Shown piece by piece: positions 28,557 through 35,620 of a stretch of DNA of 64,000 nucleotides. Position 1 is the first letter of the stretch; each line of letters opens with the position of its first letter. The stretch comes from QHWT01 sp963755695. GTDB taxonomy: Bacteria; Acidobacteriota; Vicinamibacteria; Vicinamibacterales; 2-12-FULL-66-21. The notes under the pieces are model-generated. The model was not told where the DNA came from. It did not search any database and was given only the letters and a program-made list of their open reading frames with translations. The stretch is from the NCBI GenBank assembly GCA_963755695.1, contig CAVWLB010000010.1, positions 310,001-374,000 on the forward strand, given 5' to 3'. The position numbers and the translations under genes are program-made.

Positions 28557-29567
28557 GGCCGGAGCCTGCGGATGCGGGTCGAGCGAAGCGAGAGCCTTGA
28601 CGAGCGCGAGGCGGCGCCAGAATCAGGGCGTGATGGCCGGTCATTCTCTGCGAACGAAGGTCGACGAGTCGGCGATTCGTCGCAGTGATGAAAGGTGTCG
28701 TTCTCGGCAGCTGTCGCCGGAGATGTTCTCGCGGGCGTGTTCCGACAGATTGCAGTGAGCTCGTCGTCTGTCGGCATAATCACGAACAGACGACCAGCCC
28801 CCGTGACATGGCCCGAACGAATGGTTGCGGGAGCTTTTGTCGCATGCCCTGGGAGCAATGTGGCGGAAACATCCGCGTGCCGTGCCGGCGCCGCGGAGAG
28901 GGTGGCGCTGACCGCCACCGGAGATGTATTCAAGCTACGCTGACGAACTCGCGTGTCAACAGGTGCGGAAGTCACACGATGTCCAGTCGAGCGTCGCTCC
29001 GCTAGTTGCGTACAGACACGGGCCCGCGGCTGACGCGTCAACACCACGCCAGCGGCGAGCGACGCGGGAGAAGTGTAGACGTGCCCAAGCACGCCCGTAT
29101 GCTCTCGGTCCCGGAACGATCTCGACGCGCAAACCCGTCGCGAATGGTGCATGAGCGACCGTGGCGTGAGCGACCACCGTGGCCGCCGACGTGACGGCAC
29201 CCCCGTCAGATCTGATGGTCGCTCACGCCACGGCTGTCCTCAGAGTCGCTGCGACGGTTAGCGTGGCGCCGATCGGGCGGCAGAAACCCCCGCCCGGCCT
29301 CGCGGCTGTGAAGCCACTGACAAGGCGGGCCTTACTGCGCCTGACGATGTGAATGTGGCCTTCCGGGATCGCCGGTTCGGATTGGGAGGTGAGACCCAGG
29401 AGGGGGAACACCTCGCGCAGGGCCCTGTTCACCCCACTGTTCCCCTAGCTGGTTAGGAGACGGTGACTAGAGTCGACTCAGTTTCTGGCTGTCAACACCG
29501 TGACCAGAGCGGTCGACGTTCACGTCCATACGTGCCCCTTGCACTGCGGCGTATCATAAGGAGGGGA
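28557..29567. other. Gene-free stretch in island 1
   Basis: About 1 kb with open frames on both strands but none with family-like sequence, sensible start site or consistent codon bias. Around 29130-29230 there is a short inverted word (gagcgaccgtggcgtgagcgaccaccg against gtcgctcacgccacgg, quoted in part) that could form a stem. I see no promoter or RNA gene. Confidence 0.4.
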
Positions 29568-29795
29568 GTGCCACAAATGACCCTCGAGTTCACGGCCGTT
29601 TTTCGAAAAGTCCCCGAAGGGTACATCGGATTTGTCGAGGAACTTCCTGGCGCCAATACGCAGGGAGCCACGCTGGAGGAGGCGCGCTCCAACCTGAGAG
29701 AGGCCGTTACCCTCGTCCTCGAAGCCAACCGGACGCTTGCCCAGGAACAGGGCGGGCCGGATGTGATTCGCGAGCCGCTGCAAGTCACGGCGTGA
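29568..29795 (+). CDS. hicB: HicB-family antitoxin
   Basis: The product (TLEFTAVFRKVPEGYIGFVE, ELPGANTQGATLEEARSNLR, EAVTLVLEANR) is the partial RNase-H-like fold of HicB antitoxins (YxxxxELPGxxTQGxTxEEAxxNLxEA). A strong ribosome site (AAGGAGGGG) precedes a GTG at 29568; an ATG at 29577 is the alternative. HicB binds and neutralises HicA and represses the operon. Its stop overlaps the hicA start (GTGA), so the two are translated together. Order hicB-hicA is the reverse of the E. coli operon but common elsewhere. Confidence 0.85.
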   Translation: MPQMTLEFTAVFRKVPEGYIGFVEELPGANTQGATLEEARSNLREAVTLVLEANRTLAQEQGGPDVIREPLQVTA

Positions 29796-29980
29796 AGCGC
29801 CGCGATCTCATTCGACACCTCGAACACCACGGCTGCGAGCTGCTGCGCGAAGGCGGCAATCACTCCATTTACGTCAATCGCAAAGCCGGCAGAACGTCCA
29901 GCGTGCCCCGTCACAGCGAGATCAACAACGACCTCGCGAGGAAGATCTGCAAAGATCTCGAGGTGCCGCCGCCGGGCTGA
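29792..29980 (+). CDS. hicA: HicA-family mRNA interferase toxin
   Basis: A 62-aa protein: KRRDLIRHLEHHGCELLREG, then GNHSIYVNRKAGRTSSVPRH and SEINNDLARKICKDL. This is the double-stranded-RNA-binding-like HicA fold with the catalytic histidine in GGNHSIY and the conserved PRHSEI. HicA cleaves mRNA when HicB is lost. It starts with GTG overlapping hicB. The pair probably stabilises the island. Confidence 0.9.
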   Translation: MKRRDLIRHLEHHGCELLREGGNHSIYVNRKAGRTSSVPRHSEINNDLARKICKDLEVPPPG

Positions 29981-30058
29981 CGGATAGTGCTTGGCCCGTG
30001 CGACCTCCATATTGAGCTCGAACGCGAGATCCCTCTCCGGATTTGTTGTAACTCGCTA

Positions 30059-31251
30059 GTGTCCTGTAACTGTAGAAACTGAAACAAATGGCGCGGCCCG
30101 CTCGTACTGCTCTACAAGGAGGCGAGCATGCGAACGGGACGCCCCAAGGTTGCGTTGATCTTGACCGACGACGAACGGCGACGATTGGATTCGCTGGCGC
30201 ATCGATCGCGATCGGCGCCCGCACGTGGCGCGGCGCGCGCGCATCATCCTGGCGTGTGCCGAGGGCACCGACAGCAAGGTGGTCGCGCGACGACTGCACG
30301 TCACGCCCGGCGACGGTCTGCAAGTGGCGCGGGCGGTTTATCGCGGCAGCGCCTGGACGGGCTGTACGACGAGCCGCGGCCGGGCGCCAAGCGCACGATC
30401 ACCGACGAGCAGGTGGAGCAGGTGATCGTTCGCACGCTGGAAACGACGCCGCGCGGCGCGACGCACTGGAGTACGCGCGAGATGGCGAAAGCGGTCGGCC
30501 TGAGTCACATGGCGATCAGCCGCATCTGGCACACGTTCGGGTTGCAGCCGCATCGGAGCGAGACGTTCAAGCTGTCGAACGATCCGCTGCTCGTCGAAAA
30601 GGTCCGCGACATCGTCGGGCTCTATCTGGATCCGCCGGCGCATGCGGCGGTGTTCTGCGTCGATGAGAAGCCGCAGATTCAGGCGCTCGATCGCACGCAG
30701 CCGCTGCTGCCGATGCAGCCGGGGCAGGTCGAGCGCCGGACGCACGACTACAAGCGGCACGGCACGACGACCTTGTTTGCCGCGCTCAATGCGAAGACCA
30801 GCGAGGTGATCACGCAGTTTCATCAACGCCACCGCTCGGCGCAGTTCCGCGAATTCCTCGACCTGATCGAGGCGCACGTGCCGCGCCGACTCGACGTGCA
30901 CATCATCATGGATAACTACAGCACCCACAAAACGGCGCTGATCCGGAACTGGTTCGCCAAACGGCCGCGCTTCCACGTCCACTTCACCCCGACGTACGGC
31001 TCGTGGCTGAGCCTCGTCGAACGCTGGTTCGCCGAGCTGACGATGAAACAGATCCGTCGCGGCGCGTATCGCAGCGTCGCGCAGCTCAAAGCCGGCATCC
31101 AGGAGTTCATCGAGGCCCATCAAGCCAATCCGAAGCCGTTCGTCTGGACCAAGATCGCCGACGAGATCCTGGCGAGCATCGCCCGATTCGCCCAGCGGAC
31201 CGTCGACGCGCGGGCCGCGCAACAATTTCACGAACCACGGTTACAGGACAC
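30059..31251 (+). mobile_element. IS630-family insertion sequence
   Basis: The element is bounded by inverted ends: gtgtcctgtaac at 30059 and its complement gttacaggacac ending at 31251. Each end is flanked by TA, the target duplication of the IS630-Tc1-mariner group. Length is 1,193 bp and the interior encodes a single DDE transposase. It is inserted between hicA and the permease remnant in island 1. Confidence 0.88.
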
Positions 31252-31276
31252 TAGATCGTCCCACCATCGTCGTTAA
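30128..31276 (+). pseudogene. IS630-family transposase, N-terminal part frame-broken
   Basis: Starts MRTGRPKVALILTDDERRRL. The helix-turn-helix region (ARIILACAEGTDSKVVARRL in a second frame, TVCKWRGRFIAA in a third) shows at least three frame changes between 30220 and 30360. From LDGLYDEPRPGAKRTITDEQ on it is open and carries the DDE catalytic core: VFCVDEKPQIQALDRTQP, HIIMDNYSTHKTALIRNWFA and TPTYGSWLSLVERWFAELTM. The frame runs past the terminal repeat and stops at 31276 in flanking DNA. Catalytic residues are intact, so only the N-terminal lesions (if real) would inactivate it. Confidence 0.87.
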
Positions 31277-31486
31277 AAGAGGCGGCTACTACGGATGACC
31301 TCCGCGAGTTGCATGAAGGATAAGACCGAACGAGAGGACGCCGGTCACGCCATAGCAAGCAGGGCCAATCGTCTGAGGCGTTCACTGAATCGCGGATCTC
31401 TCCGTAGGCTGTCCCACTGCGGTGCGACGGCGAGATGGACGACCGCGGGATCACGCGACGCGATCGCCTGATCGAGGCAGGCGCAG

Positions 31487-31979
31487 ATGGAAATAGTGGG
31501 GATGGTGGCTGACAGCGTCTACTTCAGTGTTCGCGAGGAGAATCGTCCAGCGGTCTATATCCCTTTCGAGGCGCGAACGGGCGGCACGCTGCTCGTCCGC
31601 ACAGAGGGCGCCTGGTTGGATTTACAACGAGTGATCCGCCGCGAGATTCCACGCCTGGTTCCGGGCATGCAGGTCCAGGCCCTCGCACCGTTTGACGCGA
31701 TCGTGATGCAGCAGATGGTTCGCGAGCGGCTGCTGGCGGTGCTTTCCGCATTCTTTGCCACGCTGGCACTCGTGCTCGCAATCATTGGTACATACAGCGT
31801 GCTGAACTATGCCGTAACGCGCGAGCGGCGTGAGACGATCAGGACACGTTGTCACCGCGCTCATCACCCGGCTCGCGGCCATGGTCGCCTTGGGAATCGC
31901 GGCGCTTCTGGCCATTCTGCCGCCGGCGATGCGAGCGGTCCACACCGATCCGGCGCAGACGCTGAAGAGCGAGACCTAA
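31487..31979 (+). pseudogene. Remnant of a MacB/FtsX-like (ADOP-type) permease C-terminus
   Basis: The segment reads EIVGMVADSVYFSVREENRP, AVYIPFEARTGGTLLVRTEG and LLAVLSAFFATLALVLAIIG. It then breaks frame near 31835 and ends with a hydrophobic tail, ALGIAALLAILPPAMRAVH, and AQTLKSET. This corresponds to the last periplasmic part and final membrane helices of the large duplicated permeases seen intact at 51129. The N-terminal three quarters are missing. It lies just after the IS630 element, which may have carried away the upstream part. Confidence 0.75.
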
Positions 31980-32352
31980 CCCGCCTCCGCCAGGCATCCG
32001 CGCCCGGTCGACCGACTGTGACGCGAGTGCCTGTCGAATGGATTGGCCAACGCGATGACGTTCACCTCCGGCCGGAGCGTCTCGAGGTCCGAAATTTCGT
32101 CGCCGGATCTTGGCCGGCAAGAGGGCCGATAGCAGGCACTCGTCGCGGCGGCGCGCGATGCGACGCCCGCAGACCGAGTGCCATCGCCGACGACGGCAGC
32201 GCTGAGTTCGTTGGGGGCCGAGCTCGATCGCCGGGTTTGACCGTTGAGCTGTGAACTAACGCGGTGAAAATCGACACGATCGACCCGTGTCCATGATCGT
32301 CGATGCTGATCAATCAGCAGATCATCTCGCCTTTGATGACATGCGAGTCATC
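31980..32352. other. Gene-free stretch between permease remnant and tRNA-Asn relic
   Basis: About 370 bases without a supportable gene. Nothing recognisable apart from the relic that follows. Confidence 0.4.
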
Positions 32353-32406
<54 letters not shown>

Positions 32407-32568
32407 TTCTCCACTTTTGCCCCCATTCGCGCCCTCGTCGAACGGCTTAATCGAGGTCGGAGAAAGGCTTTCACGACCGAACGTGGAGTTCGATACGACT
32501 GTTTTCATGGGGCGCTTGTTCGTGCGGGTCTTTCCGAATGTCCGACGTATAAGCGCTTCGCGCGAGTT

Positions 32569-32811
32569 CTAGCGTCTGAAGTCCCGCCGTCTCGTACGCC
32601 TGGCTGGCTCCATCATGACGCTCCATCTCAGCTCGCACTCGCCTCGTTGCTCCTGCAGCTCGGCTGATTTCTCAGTCCAGAGTTCATCCGAGATGGCATC
32701 GCTCAGTCGATCGTCGTACACGCGATCGACTTTGAGCGCAGCCAACTGCAGGCGCAGCATCCTCTCCCGAAGCACCATCGACAGGTTGCCGGCGAGTTCG
32801 TGCGGAATGCG
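32569..32811 (-). pseudogene. Remnant of a large serine recombinase (coiled-coil part)
   Basis: The minus-strand frame contains IPHELAGNLSMVLRERMLRL, then QLAALKVDRVYDDRLSDAIS and DELWTEKSAELQEQRGECE. This pattern (LxxAYxDRLxGxISxExWxxKxxxxxxQ) is the C-terminal coiled-coil of large serine recombinases/resolvase-family integrases. No catalytic N-terminus is present; a TAG lies just upstream. It stands about 165 bases beyond the tRNA-Asn relic, as if both were left by an earlier element. Confidence 0.5.
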
Positions 32812-32920
32812 GATTTGCTATCGCTACGTCCAAGGACTGACTCGCGAGCTATTGATCCTGCCTCGCGCCTCACGAGCTGCCTTTTGCTAATGCAGACCCT
32901 ACTACGAGACGATCGGGTCG

Positions 32921-33376
32921 CTAGAGGCCGGTGGCGCCCCGGGCGCGCATCGTGGCCTTGCGTCCCAGCCAGGGCAGGGCCCCGAGCGCGAGCAAGACCG
33001 CCGGGACCAGGCACCAGGCGATCATGTACACGATGTAGGCGGTCAGCTTGATGCTCAGCGAGAAGTGGCGTTCGATGACCATCGACAGCGGAACCCCCAG
33101 CGTCAGGATGCCTCCGATCAACCAGGCTGAGCCCAGCGCGGTCAGCAGGCGGTCGCGGGTATTCCCGCCCGCGCGCAGGGAGAGCGAGGCTCCCAGGGCG
33201 CCGATGAACGGCAGCGCCAGCATCCACAGCGGCGCCAGCACGACCGATACGCCATTCCGCGTGAAAAATACCCAGGGTGGCAACTGCGGCACGCGCAGCG
33301 CTACGAACTGCACCGAAACCGAGACGAGGAAGGTAGACAGGACCGGAGCCCACAATTGCCGGACACGCATGTTCAT
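32921..33376 (-). CDS. Small integral membrane protein of unknown function
   Basis: A 151-aa protein (MNMRVRQLWAPVLSTFLVSV at the start) with four hydrophobic segments: TFLVSVSVQFVALRV, NGVSVVLAPLWMLALPFIGA, AWLIGGILTLGVPLSMVI and AYIVYMIAWCLVPAVLLALG. Charged residues alternate as for an inner-membrane four-helix protein, and the short tail is basic. I do not recognise the family; similar proteins accompany PadR/permease operons in acidobacteria, and a permease remnant is 1 kb away. The open frame extends upstream to 33628, but codons there are unlike the rest. Confidence 0.6.
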   Translation of the reverse strand: MNMRVRQLWAPVLSTFLVSVSVQFVALRVPQLPPWVFFTRNGVSVVLAPLWMLALPFIGALGASLSLRAGGNTRDRLLTALGSAWLIGGILTLGVPLSMVIERHFSLSIKLTAYIVYMIAWCLVPAVLLALGALPWLGRKATMRARGATGL

Positions 33377-33486
33377 GGCGTCCTCTTTTTCGCGTGAGGC
33401 GGTGCATCTGAGAGACGTCCGCTTTCGCAGCCCAGAGATGTACGGCTCGACGACCTCTATGATCCGTTCGCGCATGAGGGCCCTCG

Positions 33487-33882
33487 TCATGCAATCACTT
33501 CGATGCGCGCCCGGTGACCGGGCGCCTTGGCGAGCGGCGCATCGCATGTGACGATCGGCGCCTCGAGCGCCTCCCCCAGAGCAACATACACAGCGTCGTA
33601 CGCTGTAATGTTTTCCCGCAGTTTCCACGCGCGAGTCAGGAGATCGACGTGGGAATGACGGTGGAGATCGAAATCGGCCAGATCCGCAATCGCCTCGGCC
33701 GCCCGGTCAGGCGACACCTCGCCTGTCCGTACGAGTCGACGGAGGCCCTGCGTCACTTCAACGTCTGCCAGGTGAGGTGAATGGAACTCGTCGTGGTTCC
33801 TGAAAAGACGCGCCTCCACTCTGGTCCCAAGCGGCGTTTGCAGCAGAAATTCGAGCAGGGCGGAGGCGTCGACGACGATCAC
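33487..33882 (-). CDS. vapC: VapC-family PIN-domain ribonuclease toxin
   Basis: A 131-aa PIN-domain protein. The metal-binding acidic residues are visible: D5 in MIVVDASALLEFLL, E42 in HLADVEVTQGL, D96 in ITAYDAVYVALGEAL and D114 in IVTCDAPLAKAPG. VapC toxins cut tRNA or rRNA when not held by VapB. Its start overlaps the vapB stop by four bases. It lies at the right end of island 1, next to attachment site B. Confidence 0.92.
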   Translation of the reverse strand: MIVVDASALLEFLLQTPLGTRVEARLFRNHDEFHSPHLADVEVTQGLRRLVRTGEVSPDRAAEAIADLADFDLHRHSHVDLLTRAWKLRENITAYDAVYVALGEALEAPIVTCDAPLAKAPGHRARIEVIA

Positions 33883-34109
33883 GCGGACTCGCGCTCCTCT
33901 CGGACGACCACCGCGGCCGGCGTTTTCAACGTGACCCGCTTTCGACCGTGAAGTCGAGTCAGCATCTCGTCGCGCGTAGGCCGCGCCGCCAGACGTTCGA
34001 GTTCAGCCAAGAGGTAGTCGGAGAGCGTCTGTCCTGCGTCTGCCGCTCGGACCTTCAGCTTGCGGTGCAGCGCCTCTGGCACATTCCTGATTTGAACCAT
34101 CTTTGACAT
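33879..34109 (-). CDS. vapB: VapB-type ribbon-helix-helix antitoxin
   Basis: A 76-residue protein (MSKMVQIRNVPEALHRKLKV, then RAADAGQTLSDYLLAELERL) of the FitA/VapB ribbon-helix-helix class, with a C-terminal tail (TPAAVVVREERESA) that would occupy the VapC groove. The first ATG after the likely promoter is at 34109; MVQIRN at 34100 is an alternative. It is translationally coupled to vapC and expected to autoregulate. Confidence 0.87.
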   Translation of the reverse strand: MSKMVQIRNVPEALHRKLKVRAADAGQTLSDYLLAELERLAARPTRDEMLTRLHGRKRVTLKTPAAVVVREERESA

Positions 34110-34147
34110 GTGATCAGCATGCGTGCATGTTAGTCGCATGTCAACCG

Positions 34148-34240
34148 TCAAGCGGCTTGGTGGATGAGCCAGTTGCGGAAATCGTCCAGTGCAAGGAGCC
34201 AGACTGGATAGCCGATTCCCGTGAACCCGAACGGCAGGTC
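34148..34240 (-). pseudogene. C-terminal coding remnant (LDDFRNWLI tail), island 1 copy
   Basis: The minus strand reads GIGYPVWLLALDDFRNWLIH then QAA-stop. A near-identical tail (LAALDDFRPWLIREAA-stop) is at 50337-50410 in island 3. Conservation of the reading frame across both copies, with synonymous-type differences, shows it was coding. I do not recognise the protein, and the upstream part is lost in both. Confidence 0.5.
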
Positions 34241-34291
34241 AGCAGAGAGGCCGCAGAACCCAGCGACGGCACTGCGAGGCCTACCAAGAAC

Positions 34292-34395
34292 TTCAGTCCA
34301 AGTTCAGTCCACGAACGCCCAAACACCATCGAAAAGCGAGGAGTATCAGAGACCAGAGAGCAAGACGATTCAACAACTTGCAGTACCTAACGAAA
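34292..34395. repeat. Island right-end repeat, copy B
   Basis: About 104 bases before attachment site B (from cttcagtccaagttcagtcc to the att) closely match the same position before site D (61546-61651), including accagagagcaagacgattc. The stretch before site C (49317-49416) is a more distant relative. Position at the right end of each island suggests a recombinase-binding arm region. Confidence 0.75.
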
Positions 34396-34441
34396 TCTGC
34401 AAAACCTCCATCCCCGGTTCAAATCCGAGCGGCGCCTCCAA
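34396..34441 (+). other. Attachment site B, junction of islands 1 and 2
   Basis: A 46-base copy of the tRNA-Cys 3' part with one mismatch (gag for ggg in the T-stem). It ends island 1 and begins island 2; integrase-type coding sequence starts eight bases further on. Confidence 0.9.
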
Positions 34442-34449
34442 TCCTAAAT

Positions 34450-34620
34450 TCAGTTGACACTGTCACTTACAGGTACCGCTTCCGCGAGCTGATCCGCCGA
34501 TTTGGGAACACTTGGGAACAACTTGCGTTCCACCGCTTCGATCGCCGTGCGATGTGAGGCATCGACGACGTGGGTAAAGATGTTCAGCGTCGTCTGAATG
34601 CTCGCATGGCCCCGGGGTGA
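34450..34620 (-). pseudogene. Tyrosine-recombinase C-terminal remnant of island 2 with Tyr-to-Phe change
   Basis: The minus strand encodes HASIQTTLNIFTHVVDASHR, then TAIEAVERKLFPSVPKSADQ and LAEAVPVSDSVN-stop. This aligns residue by residue with the integrase tail of island 3 (HASIQTTLNIYTHVVEASHR...). The catalytic tyrosine of NIYTHV is phenylalanine here (codon TTT). Homology ends abruptly near 34612; the other catalytic boxes are gone. It sits just inside attachment site B, as the integrase does in islands 1 and 3. Confidence 0.82.
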
Positions 34621-34767
34621 GGGCAATTTGCTATAAAGAGCCGGTCGTTCACGGACGAAAAAGTCGAGAGAGGCCGCATTGTTCGGCCTCGGAGGCTGCA
34701 CATCGTTTGACTTCACCGGTCGATGCCCGTCGGGCGCGTCGAACCGGGACGGGTCCGCGACAAACGG

Positions 34768-35587
34768 ATGAGGTCCATGGCATCGACCAGACACCCACGC
34801 TGGTGTGGGTTCGTCGCTGTTCTCGTCCTCCTCGGCGACGCTCACGACGCGCTCGCACGGCGTCGGCCGACGTGCGTCACCATCCGCACCGACGAGACGG
34901 TGCCCTCCGCGGCGCGGCGCCTCACCGGCAATCCCCGGAACACGCAGGCGTCGTGGTTTCAGAATCCTGAACCCAACGACCGCCCGACGCGTCCCGAAGG
35001 ACCGCTACCATCTCCGATTCGCCGGCTGGCGCGCCTGCATCGTCGACGGGCGTCAGCCGCGCGCCGCGTTCGCGCCGACAGGGGTGGCCGAGCCGGAACC
35101 TCTGCCGCCGGTCGAAGCCGCACGCAGCCAGCCTGTCGCGCGCGGCGACACCAGGCTGCCCGCGCCGCCGCAATCGACTGCATGGGAACCGGTCGCGGTC
35201 ATATGGTGCGCGCTGGTGCTGTTCATCGCCGGCGTCTTTTGGATGGTCGACGAGCAGTTCACACGGCGCAAGCAGGTACGCCGCGTGATGCAGTGCTTCG
35301 CCGACCGGTTCGTCCGGGAGTTCGAGCGACCGCTGATTCAGGAGCACCTCGCGAACCCTCCCATCCAGTCGCGCGTCCGCTTCAAGCCGGGTCGCTCGAG
35401 GCTGGACGTCCTTCTCGCGCCGACCGCCGGCCGGCGGTATCCGAACCTGACGGATCACCGGCACAACGTGTTGTACGACGTCGTGCGGGTGCAGGAGGCA
35501 CTTCAGGATCGATCGTTCGTCAGCCGCGCACCGTATGCACGCGGGCGCTGGGTCGTCGTCCCGTTCCAGCACACAGTCGGCATGTGA
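34768..35587 (+). CDS. Signal/TM-anchored protein with LysM-like domain, partner gene of the FtsZ-like GTPase (frame-disrupted)
   Basis: From the ATG at 34768 (or 34777) the product has an N-terminal hydrophobic segment (WCGFVAVLVLLGDAHDALA). A domain reading TCVTIRTDETVPSAARRLTG then WFQILNPTTARRVPKDRY follows; it resembles LysM (VxxGDTxxxIAxxLxG...NP). Next come a Pro-rich linker, a transmembrane helix (PVAVIWCALVLFIAGVFWMV) and a cytoplasmic C-terminus of about 110 aa (FADRFVREFERPLIQEHLAN, RSRLDVLLAPTAGRRYPNLT). One extra A near 34965 breaks the frame between the two halves. I infer an outside-wall-binding, inside-tethering topology. It ends 33 bases before the FtsZ-like gene, so the two form a likely operon. 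The LysM call is tentative. Confidence 0.55.
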
Positions 35588-35620
35588 TCGGAGCGGACGG
35601 GTGAGAGAGGTTGGTGGCAG

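Noticed and set aside
28553..29200. 215-codon minus-strand open frame in island 1
   Set aside because: Composition is Ser/Arg/Thr-rich with no domain, ribosome site or hydrophobic pattern; most likely a GC-driven open frame.
30059..31251. The IS630 element as a boundary of island 1
   Set aside because: Its TA-flanked ends lie inside the island and it does not carry tRNA sequence; the islands are defined by the tRNA-Cys copies.
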